DNA from: a virus
IMG/VR virus record: IMGVR_UViG_3300011113_000650
Span: 1-20,840 of that record
Length of the DNA: 20,840 nt
Direction: 5' to 3' (one strand)
The translations under genes and the position numbers were made by a program. This document shows, piece by piece, positions 20,179-20,840 of the stretch (position 1 is the stretch's first letter; the number at the start of each line of letters is the position of its first letter). Below the pieces are notes generated by a model. That model saw only the letters and a list, made by a program, of their open reading frames with translations. It was not told the DNA's origin and searched no databases.

Positions 20179-20840
20179 TATTTTAGCTTTTTAAGGTGGT
20201 TTATATTTTGAAATTTTTTTTCACCCAAAATTCCATCTGCAAAACCATAATACACCGCATCTGTTGGAGTTAGTATCCAATCTCCTTTGCTAGCTAGTTG
20301 TGACTGAATATGTTTCTTTGCTATTAATTTTTTCCATTGTTTTTCTTTGTTCATCGGACTATGCATAAATTTTTCAGTAAAGATATCAATCATTTTATCG
20401 GATTCTTTTTCGTTCCACTGAACGCTATTTATGACCGTTTTTGGATTATCACTAGCTGGGGCGCCATAAGATCCATAATGAATTAGTACATAAGTATTTG
20501 GTGTGAGAATGCGATAATCGGCAGCTTGAAAAATAATACTACTAGCGCTTTCTACCTGAGAGTAGGCTAATACTATTAATTTTGATTGACAAGCCTTCAT
20601 GCTGTCATAGATACCCATACAATCTACCCAGTTTCCTCCTGGTAGGTGCATATGTATTAGAATAGGATCTTGATTTAACAAGTCTAGGTATCTTAGATTT
20701 TTGGTGAAGGAAACCGCACATCTATAATCGACATAAGATCCGTATTCTTCGTCGGCTTCGCTACTAGACTCTATATAAGGATGTAAATATAGTTCTCTAT
20801 TCTTTTCGTCTATATCAAAAGTATGAATATTGTATATGTC
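20178..20840 (-). CDS. clpP: ClpP-like serine protease, 5' end beyond window (partial)
   Basis: The frame is open from the stop at 20178 to the window edge, at least 220 codons. An internal TTG at 20681 should not be taken as the start, because the upstream part contains the N-terminal ClpP strand (IDEKNRELYLHPYI). Core motifs follow: ILIHMHLPGGNWVDCMGIYD (the usual S-P-G-G turn), SASSIIFQAADYR with the nucleophilic Ser (the first Ser aligns best), and PNTYVLIHYGSYG with the catalytic His. GDWILTPTDAVYYGFADGIL carries the probable catalytic Asp. In phages ClpP-fold proteins often act as head-maturation proteases, but this one is beside a DERA-like gene with no capsid gene in view. A host-directed or Clp-ATPase-partnered protease is equally possible. 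Confidence 0.88.
   Translation of the reverse strand, partial: DIYNIHTFDIDEKNRELYLHPYIESSSEADEEYGSYVDYRCAVSFTKNLRYLDLLNQDPILIHMHLPGGNWVDCMGIYDSMKACQSKLIVLAYSQVESASSIIFQAADYRILTPNTYVLIHYGSYGAPASDNPKTVINSVQWNEKESDKMIDIFTEKFMHSPMNKEKQWKKLIAKKHIQSQLASKGDWILTPTDAVYYGFADGILGEKKFQNINHLKKLK

Overview
The window looks like part of an AT-rich tailed-phage genome, probably lytic. I infer this from the gene content: a phage-style replication module (primase, DnaB helicase, RecA, RecB-type nuclease, HNH and VSR-like nucleases), nucleotide-supply genes (dNMP kinase, class I ribonucleotide reductase, dCMP deaminase, MazG), PhoH, a lone tRNA-Gly and many tiny orphan genes. Every supported gene lies on the minus strand, so transcription runs from high to low coordinates. 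Genes are packed with ATGA, TAATG or TGATG couplings. No capsid, terminase, tail or polymerase gene is visible, so the phage assignment is inferred and the host is unknown.

In transcription order, the right end (20840 to 18874) carries a ClpP-like protease cut by the window edge. A deoxyribose-phosphate aldolase (DERA) fold protein follows, which appears to have lost its catalytic lysines. Next is a Gly/Ser/Thr-rich orphan protein whose gene ends at a clear intrinsic terminator (18810-18842).

The segment 18792-14631 is a run of small membrane or exported proteins: a holin-like two-helix protein, several single-helix proteins, an exported protein with a DnaJ-like Cys motif, and a GlsB/YeaQ-type protein. 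They surround a papain-fold cysteine peptidase. One 57-aa gene (15585-15758) is easily missed. This cassette is the least explained part of the window.

A perfect sigma-70-type promoter (TTGACA, 17-bp spacer, TATAAT; 14606-14634) then drives leftward transcription into a small membrane protein, tRNA-Gly(UCC), dCMP deaminase, NrdB, NrdA and MazG. PhoH follows, with a hairpin just upstream of it. After that come an HNH nuclease, a zinc-ribbon protein, four orphans (one with a helix-turn-helix), RecA, a VSR-like nuclease, another orphan and a zinc-finger protein. DnaB helicase, primase, dNMP kinase and a PD-(D/E)XK nuclease complete the module. The logic is deoxynucleotide production followed by replication and recombination.

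The left end (1-1047) holds a tandem duplication of about 0.4 kb. It doubled a gene for an exported coiled-coil protein and left a 29-codon remnant of the neighbouring gene. The last ~106 bases are the start of a Cys-rich gene with much higher GC (56 of the first 100 bases) than the rest.
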